The notes under the pieces: model-generated
What the model saw: the letters and a program-made list of their open reading frames with translations, nothing else
Database searches by the model: none
What the model was told of the DNA's origin: nothing
Position numbers and translations under genes: made by a program
NCBI GenBank assembly: GCA_950295325.1
Contig: OX485808.1
Location: 7,566,501 to 7,630,500, forward strand
Reading direction: 5' to 3'
DNA from: Polytrichum commune
Lineage: Eukaryota; Streptophyta; Polytrichopsida; Polytrichales; Polytrichaceae
DNA length: 64,000 nucleotides
Shown: piece by piece, positions 1-11,637 of the stretch
Position numbering within the stretch: the stretch's first letter is position 1
Layout: every line of letters begins with the position of its first letter

Positions 1-2677
1 GCGGTTGCAGTGGGAGTGAACCACTGTACAAGTATTTGACGTGGATGATCTCCCGTGACCGCCAAGTTCGGTACAGACACAGCCCGGCATACCCAAATGG
101 GTCTACCTATATCTTGTTCTTGGGGACGCAATATTAGCATATGCCCCTCGTGCACATTCTCTGCGATGCGGAAAGCTACTGCAGGACGAAGGTTTGCTGG
201 ACCAACATAATGGTCGTCCGGTTGGTGCTCTTCCCGAAGCTCTCCGTTCTGCAAGAAGGGATGTACATCTGCTTCGACTCTACTTCGTGGCCAGAATCCC
301 TCGCATAATGGCAGCCCAACAGTGTATACGTTTCTGAGGGGTGCATCTAATGCCTCCTTCACCCCTATCCAATATTGCAAAATATGCATGTGTGAACCCA
401 TATATGCTCCTGTCGTGTCATGGTCACATATTGATTGCCAATAGTCAATGAACCCTTGCAATCCCACAAGAACCTCCTCCAGCTTGGCCATACCTCGCGG
501 TGGTGCAGGAAAGGGGTCCCCGGATGGAATACATGGCTCCCCTTTTATATTTGATTTCCACATCTTCACACCGTCTTTGGGCAACCACTCCCCATACGTG
601 CTTAGCACTTTGTATTGCATAACTGGCCAACCATCATCTCGGACATAGAATTTGAACTGTTGAGCCTTAGTGTGCCCAATGAGTTTCTCCTTACCACTTG
701 GGATATGCTCGCTGACGAATGTTCTCCAATCTGGAAGTTCCTCTATCATGTGTGGAATGACAGGAACCTTTTCCATGTCCATGTATGATTTCATAAGAAG
801 GGGTATAGTGGGATAGTCATGTTCACGCAAGTCCATACTCCACCTTCCAAATGATGCATCGATGTCATCATGGGTGTGGCCAACCAATAGATAAGATACA
901 TGTACCTCCGTGAATATTGCTTTCGCCGTGAGCATAGACCAAAATGCCTTTACAAACCTACACTTGTTGTCCTTCCAACAATTATCAAGCTGAACATGCA
1001 GAATGGGTGGAAGAGGAACTGCAGGTGTGGGCTCCGTGGGTGGGGGTCGTAATTCTCCCAAACATACTTCGCTCCCATTGAAAACAACACAATACAGAGG
1101 TGCACGCCCGGAACCATGAAAAAGACGCTGGGATGATGATATGGGAGGTTCCTCCAAATCGCGTAAAAGTCTCGCGAATGAGCCCACAGTATGGTTGCAA
1201 TCTCCAGGGTACATGTCCAGTGCATAGTAGGCATATCTCTTATCTCCATGTCTATGGGCCATCATGCCTGTTACAGAAAGTGGTAGCTTTGTAAACATAT
1301 CGGTGTCTTTGTTCTTGGAAGCAAAGCAAGGCGATGCGGTTTTGCCATGGTCCATTTTGTCGTGGATAATCGTCAACACCTTTTGGAGATGCTCAATTGA
1401 AAGAGCCCTCATGCATCGGTAAGTGTTGCGAGCCGATTCTTGTTGTGCTAGGTGTTTTTCCAATTGTTTCGAAAACCCTGTGTGTGCGGCTGAACCTTTC
1501 ACATGTTGAAGTATAATTGCGGACAACGAATCACACTTCCCACAACGCGCAAAATTGTCACCAACCCTCTTCTTTATGTAGTGCTTAAAGTAGGTATTTT
1601 GAATTTTGCTCAGAGTTGAAATAGATATTGGGAGCACTCTGCATTTGTCATTCACCTGCCCATATAGTATTAGTATAACATTAATAATACTTCACATGAA
1701 CCATGAACCAAACTGTATGAAATACGTTCATAATTGCCCCCTCGTGTCTATTAATTATACACAAACCCAACTCGATTGAATGTTTGATCTCCACTGTCAA
1801 TGCGGGTAATTGGACTATACCAATTGCGTACCTCATTGATTGTAACCAAGAACTTCTTCCATTTGGTTCCGCGAGGCAAGACCATTTCTACAACTCGTGT
1901 ACCATTTGGCAATGTGCGAGCCTTGTGAGGCATCATATCTGCTTTGTCTTCCAGTAGTGTCGAAAGTGTGGTTGTAGCTTGCTGGATGGATGTTCGATTC
2001 CTTTTCTTATTTAGGTTCCCATGATCGCGTGGATGCATACCATTCTTGAATTCCGACCGGTTTCTGTAGAACGTCGTTTTCGAGACGGCAAATATGTGTC
2101 TCCATGCCTTTTCGCAGACATTGCGCCCACTCAAGGTAACGACCTTTGTTGAACTTACAAGTAGTACATGTAATTGGCCATGGACTTCGAGTTGCTTAGC
2201 ATGTCTCATCCGTGGCGAACAAGTGTAGAACTCCGTTCGTAGCGCAAGTGCCTCTTCCCTGGAAAAATATCTAGTGCACTCCCTATCACAACACACGCTA
2301 GCAGATAGTTGGTGGATGCTATTATTATTGAGAATCTGTGATTTTTTTGTCGGTCTGATCTGCGGCGTCGTGCGTGATGTGACATATGCCCTCTTCCCCT
2401 CTTTCTTCCGTCTTTCTAGTAACGTGTTTTGCACACGCAATCTGCGTGTGCTCACTAGGAGGTGGTGTGCAAGTGTATACCTCTGTTGGAAAACCCGATC
2501 AAGAGGCCATATTCGCAAGGAGAACATCCATCCCATGTCCATCATTCCCTCTAATGGCTCCATAATAAGCACACCAACATTGTCTATTCCTAGACATTTG
2601 TCTTCCACACAATCCATCGGATTGACGTTGCAGCAGATTCCTTTTGCCACATTTTGTCCACTCACATTTACAAGCAT
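1..2677 (-). CDS. DUF7869-family protein, 3' end beyond the window
   Basis: Two exons join in phase: 2677-1832, then 1655-1, still open at the window edge. The 176-bp intron (1831-1656) has donor GAG|GTACGC and an acceptor ending GGGCAG. The protein begins with a low-similarity region, then a cysteine-containing segment (CCDREC) and a GRNVCEKAWRHIFAVSKTTFYR block typical of the family's N-terminal half. Exon 2 carries FARCGKCDSL, HDKMDHGK, LDNCWKDNK and GHTHDDID, which match the usual order of conserved DUF7869 blocks. Function is unknown; the spaced Asp and His residues recall an RNase H/DDE-like nuclease fold, but that is inference. A stop lies just upstream in frame (2695-2693), and a further in-frame stretch opens from an ATG at 2797, so the true N-terminus may be broken or spliced. 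I chose ATG 2677 as the first Met after that stop. No other gene lies on this strand nearby. Confidence 0.85.
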
Positions 2678-2692
2678 CACAGGACTATGCAG

Positions 2693-2797
2693 TCATTCCT
2701 CCCTTCTCAGCCCGCTGCAGTCTACATCAATATCCTTTATGCCAGCATCAGTGTCGTTTTCCGTGAACACCGCTTCAGATAGTGAAGATCCCTGCAT
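2693..2797 (-). pseudogene. Possible original N-terminus of the DUF7869 gene, ended by TGA
   Basis: On the minus strand an ATG at 2797-2795 opens 34 codons, including DVDCSGLRREE, and then reads TGA at 2695-2693. The frame is identical to that of the downstream exon, and the peptide on both sides of the stop reads smoothly (LRREE, stop, LHSPVMLVNVSG). The simplest reading is a nonsense mutation in the first exon. Alternatives are an unrecognised intron or real initiation at the downstream ATG 2677. Confidence 0.45.
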
Positions 2798-3540
2798 CGT
2801 ATTATGAGGTAAGTATGTTTGCCCGTACGCTTGTCAGATACCACAATATGAAGTTACATCACATTGCAAAGTGGGGCAGTAACTGACCTCCTCGGAGCTC
2901 AAATGCTCTACTTCAGGTTGCTCCATTGCCCTGATAACAACACATAATTTCATTAACCATATTATTGTGCCGCCTACATAAAGTTCTATTACATAAGAAG
3001 TATACACGAATATGGAAACCCATACCCAAATATTAAAGCACAACACTGGGCGTGGACATTCAGTAGTTTAGGCGAACATTGATCAACAATAACAAATACA
3101 CATCATATTTTATTGACCATGATCAAACAAATACACATCATATTTTAGTATGCCTTCATCATGGAATAAAGATAATGATGACACTTTCGTTGTTCAAGTG
3201 GGTAACATTTATAGAGGGGTCCCTACGAAATTATGTGCCTGTTTTCAGAATTCAATGGAGCTTTATCAATATTGATTACACTGCGACCTTGACAGTAGCA
3301 ATTAAAGGAGCCCAATTGAATACAAGGATATTAGACACTATGCTATACGCGGAGGTTAGTATCATTGGAACCTATTCAGAGCACTGATTATAGGTTTATG
3401 ACAATTATGCGTTTATCCGTCTTTTAGATTGAAGATGTGTTCGAGGATGTAAATACCGGTGGCCGCCCTTCACAACACTTCATTATGTTAAAGGATGAGC
3501 TACACTTACACCTACACCTACACCTAAACCTATTCATGGA
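2798..3540. other. Non-coding stretch upstream of the DUF7869 gene
   Basis: No convincing gene is visible. The stretch would contain the promoter of the minus-strand gene, but no clear TATA motif at a usual distance stands out. Short ORFs on either strand lack recognisable motifs. A small CACCTA tandem tract (3505-3530) lies at the end. Confidence 0.4.
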
Positions 3541-3551
3541 TTAAATGATTT

Positions 3552-3927
3552 CCTCTCGGCGGAGAGGAACTTGGCGTGGAGATTCCTCTCGGCCGAGAGG
3601 AAACTTCACTCCATGGTCTTTACACCCCGCGGGCGCGTGACTGGGACTAGCGGACTAGCGGTCCATGTCCAATTGTTGTTCACATGGAACCATTCTCCAC
3701 TTCAGTCTTCAAAGTTCTCATTTGGATTTAGGTTGGAGCGCAGTTTGGCACCGTAACTCGGCTTTCGGTTCATCCCGCGTCGGCAGTACTGATAACCAAA
3801 AATGGCCCAATTGGAGCTCTCATTCTGTGCCAGGGTTCAACCAAGCAACCCTGGCGGCTTACATATTTAAAGTTTCAGAATAGGTCGAGGGTGTTACACC
3901 CCCGATGCCTCTAATCATTCGCTTTAC

Positions 3928-3982
<55 letters not shown>

Positions 3983-4234
3983 AGTTTTTCGCCCCTATAC
4001 CCAAATCTGACGAACGATTTACACTTCATGAACCGGTTGAGTTGGATTGAGATTAAACAAAGAGATCTGTACCAGCAACAAAGAGATCGGTGCCAGGGTA
4101 CAGGGAGTCGGGTTTCCTCTCGGCCAAGAGGAAACTTGGTGCCAGGGTGAAGGGTACGGTGTGAGTTTTCCTCTCGGCCGAGAGGAAACTCAGTGCGAAG
4201 GTGAAGGGTGCCAGTTTTCCTCTCGGCCGAGAGG
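3552..4234. repeat. Palindrome cluster A (5 copies)
   Basis: Five copies of a 16-bp hairpin core, CCTCTCG-NN-CGAGAGG, at 3552-3567, 3585-3600, 4116-4131, 4170-4185 and 4219-4234. The central dinucleotide is GC in all five. The first and third copies have one arm mismatch each. In this cluster the arms continue outward as GTTT on the left and AAAC on the right, unlike the AACTT/AAGTT arms of the other clusters. The copies sit in otherwise non-coding DNA; short ORFs across them are read from the palindrome itself and are not believed. Confidence 0.9.
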
Positions 4235-5000
4235 AAACTTGGTGGCAGTGTTCATGAGGAAAACAGGGCTATGTCAGCTGGGCCGTACAACTATACGGCT
4301 GCCACGTGGATGAAGTTGTACGGACAACTGATCGTAGGATCAACGGCAACAGAAAACATACACTACTTGGACCGGCACCTGTAAAAGAGAGCATGTGTTG
4401 GGTTCTGAATGCGTGTAGTGTCGACAATGAGAGGTATGGAAATGCCTCAAGAGTGAGAGTCGGAGACGGTTGTGGGTCTTATATAGTAGATGGGAGATTG
4501 GTGGTTTTGAAATAGACGGGATCCTCTCTTGTACGGAGAATCAACAGTTGAGGTGTAGAGAGAATGATTGTTTGGCGAGTAGATGTGCTTTCTAGTTGAT
4601 AGTACATATCATGTACATTCTACACTACCTTCCATTGAATGCCACTGATCTGAAAATTTTGAATTTAGTGTACATATATCCTCTCCAATGTGTTCATTGA
4701 TTGTTGATCGTGGTTTAGTGTGATGAACTCTCAATCCCACTGTAGTCCAATCTCCTATAAACATGTGTCATTATGGTATTTGTTCTTTTACACTCACCGA
4801 ACCACGCACCGACCAGTGGGCCATGGTGGCAGCATGCAATATTTAGTAAATGTCAAAAAATTTACCCTAAACCCTTAACCAAAAAAACGGCAAGATGAAC
4901 CATCATTAATATCCATGGGCCCACTATATAATTGCACTCAAAACAATGTGCCATTGATATATGAATTTAAGACATTAAAAGGTAGAATGGAAAAAAAGGC
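4235..5000. other. Non-coding stretch, nothing recognised
   Basis: Low-complexity AT-rich sequence with short ORFs lacking motifs. A degenerate CCCTAAACCC tract appears near 4861-4880. Confidence 0.35.
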
Positions 5001-5026
5001 TAACCCCAAACCCTAAACCCTAAACC
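5001..5026. repeat. Interstitial telomere-like tract
   Basis: About three and a half units of the plant telomere heptamer, in the CCCTAAA orientation, the first degenerate. A second short tract lies at 9554-9570. Both are too short to suggest a chromosome end, but they are a hint of plant origin. Confidence 0.7.
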
Positions 5027-5252
5027 GTCTTGGAGTGTGAAACTAAACATTGTTGTAACTTAATATCATGTCACACTTGTCTGTAGCAAACATGATCCAG
5101 TGGGTGACTTGTGGCGAATTCAAAAAATCTGGGGTCAATTGCCATTTCGTAGATGCTTCCATGTTAAGTTCTTTGTTTGTTAAAATTATGAAAACAATCA
5201 CTACACTGATTACCCAAATTGGTGAGGGATGGCTAATAGTGTTGTTGGGAAA

Positions 5253-5506
5253 GTACACTAAATAGGATGTTGAGTGTTTAATACACTAGATGAGAACGAA
5301 TACACTCAATATCAATAACCATTAGTGTTAGTAAAAGATATGGGAAAAATTGGGATATAATAAGGGATGTGGTAGTCGGGAAGAAAGCGGTACATTTATG
5401 TCCAACACTAATGGTTAAAGAATTGAAAATTAGTTTTGAGCAAGGTAGGGTGGTGGTAGCAAACCCCAAATATAATCAAACACTAAATATCTTATTTAGT
5501 GTAGTG
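5253..5506. mobile_element. CACTA-like MITE (TAGTG family, copy 1)
   Basis: A 254-bp element bounded by imperfect inverted ends: the left begins TACACTAAATAGGATG, the right ends CTTATTTAGTGTAGTG. Internal blocks (for example the run through ATACACTAGATGAGAACGAA) match the reverse complement of the element at 63128-63465, so the two are one family in opposite orientation. The right end finishes TAGTG, as in CACTA elements. No clear target duplication is visible and it has no coding capacity. An ORF over it is incidental. Confidence 0.65.
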
Positions 5507-8280
5507 AAGGTGATACTAAAGTTCTTTATGCTAGGGATTTAGTGGCAGCAAAAGACCTAGGAAGCATTGGTCATCGTGAGTAATATTTATAACATCATTA
5601 TTCATTTAAAGTATTGGCACTATTCGTTGACAAGCAATGTGTTTGCATACGAAATTTTTAATCACACTACTAGCACCTTAGAGCACGCACTAATTTTCTC
5701 AAAATGAGCATGTATTTGTGAATTCAAAGATGTATGTGGAGTTTTAGAATGAGTCTTCGTATTATTATAAGATAGCTATGTCCAATTTTGGTTTCTTATC
5801 TTAATCAAACACCTAGTATATGTCAGTGATATGTGGTTTGATGTGGCTCCAAGAATGGATAATAAAAAGGAGCTTTATTTTAAGGTACGAGGAGCCAAAA
5901 AGCTCGCGATGGGACTAGAGGTACATGTTGTCAAAAAGGCTAATTGCGTGGAGTAATAAAGCACAAGGGCGTCTACGAGATAGCGGCTGATATCAACTTT
6001 ATGATCCACTCGGAAAAAGACTTGAGAGTACTATGATCTAAAATAGGGACAACGGTCAAGATCATCATATGGTCTCCAAAAATGATTAAGAAATGGCTAT
6101 ATCATGACTTGGATTAGGTAACCACTTGTTTCATATCCAACGATAAGTGGGTGCAGAGGTTTAAAATGTCCATATAAGAAATGCTTAACTTAGCTCACTT
6201 ACTTATTGACTTTATTAGTTTTTTCGGTAGCTATGATCTCATAATTGACATGATTAAGTATGCCTCCTTGATGCCTTTGACCTTGAAATGTGAGTGTATA
6301 TAATCCAGTATAACACCACAATGGGCCCACAATATATGTGTGAAATAGTGGAAGGGCAAGATTTAAATGAGATGCATGAAAATGGGAAAATGTTTAATGC
6401 ACAGCCACATTTTAAGAACTAAAAAGAAAAGAGGATGAGGATCATTACTAACCAACTAGATGATGGTCTCCATAACATTACTTAGTTGTTATTGAGTGTT
6501 CCGTTATAATAATAGTAGGGCTCGGGGCAATCACACCCCCCTTCCATTTCGTTATCGCGTGCGTTTACCGGGTACGCAACTCCCGTATTATGTGGCCCTG
6601 ATTATAATCACTTACAATGCGTTTTATTCCAATATTGAGTGATGCAATTTGTTTTAATGTAGGAACCCCTTGTGGCCCTTCTAACAAAGGATCCAAAATT
6701 GTAATTATATGTAGGAAACAAATATGTTTTGAAGCATATGATTGCATTGAAAACCTGATTATTTGGTTTTTTTGATACAGGTACCATAGGTCAAACTACC
6801 CAACTTTTTGGACTTTTTCATAAAATTTCAACATTGTGAACGACTTTTAATTTTCGTGGCAGGCAACTATTCGTGGTTTATAATTCTAATTGGAGGCAAC
6901 TATTCGGGTGGATTTTTAAAACTATGTGTAGGCAGTTTTTTTCTCATCTCATTTTATTTAATTTGGTCTTCAAAAAATTGAGGGGTTGATATAAAACTAT
7001 TCCCAATAGGCAATGTTCAGAAGGCATAATTTCAAGCATCACATCCGATTTAATGAATTCTTCAAAACCAAGTCCAACCTCCATGTAGCAGCCTCCATGT
7101 AACAGGTGAGGCTATATTTACAACGTTACAACATTACACCATGATTATAGACACATGGATGCATTAATGATCAAAGTCGGTTCAACATTTTGCCATTACC
7201 ATTTTGTAGATGTGATTTTTCCACTCACAACGTGAACTTTGGCCTAAATATTATGAGTTGCATGTCATGGATTTTAAAAGAGACATGTGCCCAACTTGAA
7301 GGTCATCTCATCATAATCAAAGTGTTGTAAGGTCAAGGTTTTGTGTGCCAAAAAAAACTGTGTTACAACTTAATGTATTTCAAGTACCTTCTCTTCCATA
7401 TTTATCATATGTTCTTAAAGCAAATCTGTTTTGTGTGTTTATTATAGTCAAATTTCATGAAACAGTTTGGCACGCATATGGAAGATTACTCATCACTAGT
7501 AATGCTTCTTATTTGAATGAAATACTCATGTTTTATAAAGATGGGTTGACATAATTTGAATGAATTACTCATGTTTTATAAAGGCAATAATTTGAAGGGT
7601 TGCTTGTATTTCATAGGGAAGGGTAACTCTAAATTTTCCCTTTCAAAATGAAGGGTTACCTCAAAAACTGCCTTTCATGTATGTATTGAAGTTTTTGTTG
7701 AAAGTGCACATTACCATGTTTATCATTTAAGCGACGTTGAAAAATCTAAAACAAGTAAGACCAAAGAACACACATGGTTAAAAGATAGAACTATTTCATT
7801 AATGAAACATGGTTGTTTGAGTACAATAAAACGGTAATGACATCTCAACATATTGATATCAATGATAATCTCGAGGACAACAAGAAAGCAGTAGTATAAA
7901 GATGTAAGAAACTCACAATCTAAATCACGTTTGAAATCTTTTATGAATCATTCATGCACCTCTCCCAAATATTTTTAAAATCAAGAGACTCCATAGGAAT
8001 CTTCGCCATACTCCATTTTGAAGGGTTTAATAAAAATCACCCCTTCTTTTTTGAAGGGTTGCAAATTTTTTTTGAAGGGAGTGTGAAGTTCTGGACCCCA
8101 AGAAAAGGGTAATAGCCATTCAATTTTTGTCCCTGCTTTATATCATGGTGCTTGCATAATAATTTATCTATCACTTAACAGACGAGGAATTGCCAAAGCG
8201 CAAGAAAATAAAATTGAAAGACAAGATCCATGTTCAGGGGTCTCTTTTGAGGCATGAAGCCCGCCTTTACATAAATATAT
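5507..8280. other. Intergenic stretch with a decayed repeat
   Basis: No gene is recognised in this 2.8-kb AT-rich stretch. The only notable segment is 5829-6126, described separately, which resembles 48741-49020. The small ORF at 7345-7554 has no motif and no coding signature that I can see. Confidence 0.35.
5829..6126 (+). repeat. Decayed dispersed repeat, copy 1 (partner near 48.8 kb)
   Basis: The start (TGGTTTGATGTGGCTCCAAG) and the end (AAAAATGATTAAGAAATGGC, then a TTTCATATC block) both align with 48741-49020, separated by similar distances. Conceptual translation gives the recurring fragments WFDVAPR and KMIKKW, broken by many stops. It looks like an old copy of a coding sequence, perhaps from a transposon, but I do not recognise the protein. 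Confidence 0.4.
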
Positions 8281-8697
8281 ATAGGTTTGCCTAGGTGCCC
8301 CCCCCCCGGTCCAAACGTACTCTATCGACACATGTCGATTGGAGCTCCCCTACACGGGCTATTAGTCGGTATAGAGGGTCATAATGGGTAGGTGAGATGA
8401 TCTTGGCCGTTTATAATGACGGCTCAATGTACGCCGTCGATGCGGGCCACAATCCGAGGCCCCCGGGTGGAGTCCCTTCGGATTCATTGCGCCTTTTCAT
8501 TTGTGGCCGCACCTCCTCCCTCCCCTCCTCTCTCCCTCCCTCACTCCAACTCTCTCCCTCTCTTTTCCTCGCATTTCCTCACATTTCCTCGCCTCTCATT
8601 GCATTTGCACGCAATCTCCCACTACTCCAGGTTTGGGCGCGGAGGTGCATATCCAGCGGCTTCGGAAATCTTCGGCGCGCCTCACAACAACTTCTGG
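8281..8697 (+). promoter_or_regulatory. GC-rich island with possible 5' UTR exon
   Basis: About 400 bp clearly richer in G, C and CpG than its surroundings, containing a long pyrimidine tract (8510-8600, CTCCCTCCC type) and ending in a good splice donor, TTCTG|GTGAGT, at 8697/8698. This is what a promoter with a non-coding first exon of a plant gene looks like. If so, the first coding exon would be downstream on the plus strand, possibly the ParB-like gene starting at 11745, whose ATG lies just behind an acceptor (TTGCAG). The link is inference. A short ORF across the tract has no motif. Confidence 0.35.
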
Positions 8698-8924
8698 TGA
8701 GTATTCCACCACTACACCAGATTTTGCTTATAACTTCATGTTTGAATGTTGGTATGGAGCGATTTGATGAACATTCTTTGAATTATTATGAGTATGTTTG
8801 TATGTGCTTTGAATCTGTTGGTCTTGTGCGATCTCTCTGAACATCTGAAAATAACTGGTGTGCATCTCTGAAGTCAGAGTTGTGCTCTCTCCACTTAGAA
8901 TATGTGTTTGAGCTATCTATCAGG

Positions 8925-9135
8925 GTTGAATGTGTTGAGTTGTTGGTTGGGGTGCAGAAATTTCAAGGTTGAATGTGTTGGGTTGCTGAAATTTCTTGCT
9001 TGAATGTGTTGGGTTCAATGTGTTGGGTTCAATGATTTGGGTTGCTGAAATTTCTTGCTTGAGTGTGTAGGGTTGAATGTGTTGGGTTGATTGTGTTGGG
9101 TTGAATGTGCTTGGTTGCTGAAATGTCAGGGTTGA
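8925..9135. repeat. Minisatellite, TTGAATGTGTTGGGTT-type
   Basis: Irregular tandem repetition of a GAATGTGTTGGGTT motif, often followed by GCTGAAATTTCTTGC. Unit length varies from about 15 to 45 bp. The ORF on the opposite strand, rich in QHIQP-like peptides, is a by-product. Confidence 0.8.
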
Positions 9136-10060
9136 ATGTCTAGGATTGAAAGATGTGTGAGTGCTAATTTGATCTTTTAAATCAGCTGACCTCAAGTAAG
9201 ATGCAATGAGATGTGTTGACCACAACTGTTCTTTTGTGCCAAAGACTATTTTCACACTAACCCTCTGTCCTTAGTAAAAGATTTTCTTGGGTGGTAGGTG
9301 GTTTCTGTACACTTTGGGAGGCGATGCTGATTGCATAGTCTGCTTGCAATAGTGAGAGTGCACTTTCTGCAGATACAGTGAGAACTGGGATATAAGGTGG
9401 TTATTTAGTTACCTTTGAATGCATCTTACTCCCTCATATTGGAATAAGTAAACATAGTATCTTCAATGTTCTGTTCCTCAACTTCCTCAAATAATGGTGG
9501 ATCTTGCTGAATATCAATGTAGCAATTGTAGCTGTAGTGGCATTCATCAATGTAAACCCTAAACCCTAAAAACTAAACTAAGCAAATGTTCTTTTCAATC
9601 TCCAGTAATTATATTGTATTTGCTGTTGCCGAACTAGTTCCAAAGTTTGTCTTTCTTCTGCGTTAATTGTTTGTGTGATAATCATGCAGTCTCATTGAAA
9701 CATCACATCTTATTGCAAGAAACTCAATTGGGCGTCATCAATTTCCATCATAGATTCATCGTCACATTGCCATGAGATTCTGGATACATTGGTAGCAAAG
9801 GAGAACCAGACTGGTACTGAAGAGGATCTGTGTGGGCGCCATGATGGGTGTATTACAGTTCCAAAGTAGAAATTGAGACATTGCAGTCTGATAGTGACAT
9901 TGACACAATAGTTATGTTTTGGCATGTGCATTGATATCAATTGCATGAATTCATAGTCGGTATTTAATGCTTGATTCAACTCAATGTTACAAAACTCAAA
10001 ATAGTGTCACAAAATAGTGTGGAGAACTTTTCCCTCACACAAACCCTCCCTCACAAGCAC
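9136..10060. other. Non-coding stretch between minisatellite and palindrome cluster B
   Basis: No gene recognised. A short plus-strand open stretch near 9720-9870 reads moderately well, but it has no motif and no supporting splice sites, so it is not called. Confidence 0.3.
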
Positions 10061-10505
10061 CAGGATGGGAGGGAAAACTTCCTCTCGGGCGAGAGGAAGT
10101 TCTCCCCTGCGCGTTCAGATATCTAGAGCCCCTCCCCACCCTCACACACACACTAGGAGAGGGAGAACTTCCTCTCGCTCGAGAGGAAGTTCTCCCCTGC
10201 GCGTTCAAATATCTAGAGCCCCTCCCCACCCTCACACACACACTAGGAGAGGGAGAACTTCCTCTCGCTCGAGAGGAAGTTCTCCCCTGTGCGTTCAAAT
10301 ATCTAGAGCCCCTCCCCACCCTCACACACACACTAGGAGAGGGAGAACTTCCTCTCGCTCGAGAGGAAGTTCTCCCCTGCGCGTTCAAATATCTAGAGCC
10401 CCTCCCCACCCTCACACACACACTAGGAGAGGGAGAACTTCCTCTCGCTCGAGAGGAAGTTCTCCCCTGCGCGTTCACATTTCTAGAGCCCCTCCCCACC
10501 CTCAC
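10050..10505. repeat. Palindrome cluster B: five 90-bp tandem units
   Basis: A tandem array with an exact 90-bp period. Palindrome cores lie at 10081, 10171, 10261, 10351 and 10441 (16 bp each). The spacer between them contains CTAGAGCCCCTCCCCACCC and a CACACACA tract. Arms are AACTTCCTCTCG and its complement, extended in copies 2 to 5 by GGGAG on the left and CTCCC on the right. The central dinucleotide is GG in copy 1 and CT in copies 2 to 5. Because the unit is a multiple of three, both strands give long ORFs with repeating TSSRARGSSP-like peptides; I regard these as artefacts. Confidence 0.95.
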
Positions 10506-10696
10506 CCACAGAGTGACGTCTCCCTAGCCTACAATCCTTTTTTAAATATTCAAAGATGTCAATTCTTCGAGTCATTTCTCTGTGTCAATATCGTCATCCT
10601 TGCACCAGGCAGAAGCACGTTTCAAATCAAGCTCATTGATGATCACATTACAAAGAACTGGATACTTGGAACCAAGATGTGTAATTACCGACAATC

Positions 10697-10885
10697 TTGA
10701 GTATGTGCTGTGGTGAATGCTTAATAAAGAAGTTTTTGTTGGAGCTTGCGACTAAAATTACTGTGGTAAGCAAACGTCTTCATACATTATTAATCGATTT
10801 TGCTGATCTGTGGTTGGAAAATGGCAGGTTCGTTATCTCAGACAGTTTCGCGAGTTGCGACTCCTTTGCCTTGAAGGCAACCCTC
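10697..10885 (+). pseudogene. Possible LRR relic resembling DRC3/LRRC48
   Basis: Two exon-like pieces: one ends LELATKITV at donor GTG|GTAAGC (10764/10765), and the next starts after GGCAG near 10828 and reads VRYLRQFRELRLLCLEGN followed by PLCK. Joined in phase they give a leucine-rich-repeat end with the GNPLCK signature seen in cilium-linked LRR proteins such as DRC3/LRRC48 (dynein regulatory complex). Such proteins persist in plants with swimming sperm. No further exons of the expected protein are visible on either side, so this is at most a fragment lying between two palindrome clusters. Other LRR families could also give this motif. Confidence 0.35.
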
Positions 10886-11176
10886 TTTGCAAAGTACAAG
10901 TTCCACTTCAAGGAAAAGATAAAGAAAAAGAGTGTCATTGTTTTTTACAACTGATATGTGATGTTTGTTCATCAATCCCTACTCATGGGGAGCGTGGGGG
11001 CTGGTTTAATGTCTACTTGTGGCAGGTGGACTGTGTGGTAAGGTAATTAGTCTATATTATGTTAGTAAATCCAATATGGAGGAATGGATGCATGTCTTTT
11101 GTTTTTCTGGTTTCCTTCAATTTAGAATGATGTGGGTTACGTATTCGATGACAAACCCCTATCAACATGACAGCAG

Positions 11177-11625
11177 GAAAGGGAAAACTTCCTCTCGAGC
11201 GAGAGGAAGTTTTCCCTTCGCTCTCATTTTAAGAGCCCCCCCCCACCCTCACACAGACTTCAGGAGAGGGAAACTTCCTCTCGCTCGAGAGGAAGTTTTC
11301 CCCTGGTGGTGCGCATTTTAATAGCCCTCCCCACCCTCACGCACACACTTGAGCGCAGGGGAAAACTTCCTCTCGGTCGAGAGGAAGTTCTCCCCTGCGC
11401 TCTCATTTGAAGAGCCCCTCCCCATCCTCACACACAGACTTCAGGAGATGGAAAACTTCCTCTCGACCGAGAGGAAGTTTTCCCTTGCACACTCATCTTA
11501 TTAGCCCTCTCCTAACCCTCACTCCCCCACTGACGTCTCCCTAGCCTTCAATCCACCCCTATCAACATGACAGCAGCAAAGGGAAAACTTCCTCTCGACC
11601 GAGAGGAAGTTTTCCCTTGCACACT
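11177..11625. repeat. Palindrome cluster C (5 copies)
   Basis: Cores at 11191, 11277, 11369, 11459 and 11591, spaced 86, 92, 90 and 132 bp. Central dinucleotides are AG, CT, GT, AC and AC. The outer arms are mostly GGGAAAACTT on the left and AAGTTTTCCC on the right, differing from cluster B at the same position on both sides. The segments CCCCTATCAACATGACAGCA and GACGTCTCCCTAGCCT flank copies here, and the latter also ends cluster B, so whole blocks have been duplicated. The last copy lies about 30 bp upstream of the candidate TATA box of the next gene. Confidence 0.95.
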
Positions 11626-11637
11626 CATCCCTCACAT

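Noticed and set aside
2274-2807. 177-residue plus-strand ORF opposite the DUF7869 exon
   Set aside because: Lies antisense to a well-supported coding exon and has no motif; the GTAAGT-like donor after it is probably chance.
8397-8840. 147-residue ORF over the GC-rich island
   Set aside because: Composition follows the CT-rich tract, with no motif; a splice donor lies inside it. Better read as untranslated exon and intron.
4990-9570. Telomere-like tracts as a chromosome end
   Set aside because: Only two or three units each, interstitial, with genes on both sides.
9710-9979. Possible exon or minus-strand ORF
   Set aside because: Reads moderately well on the plus strand for about 50 codons but lacks convincing splice sites, start or motif.
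10017-10700. Long ORFs on both strands over cluster B (TSSRARGSSP-type repeats)
   Set aside because: The frame stays open only because the 90-bp unit is divisible by three. Both strands give nearly the same peptide because the DNA is palindromic. No independent coding sign.
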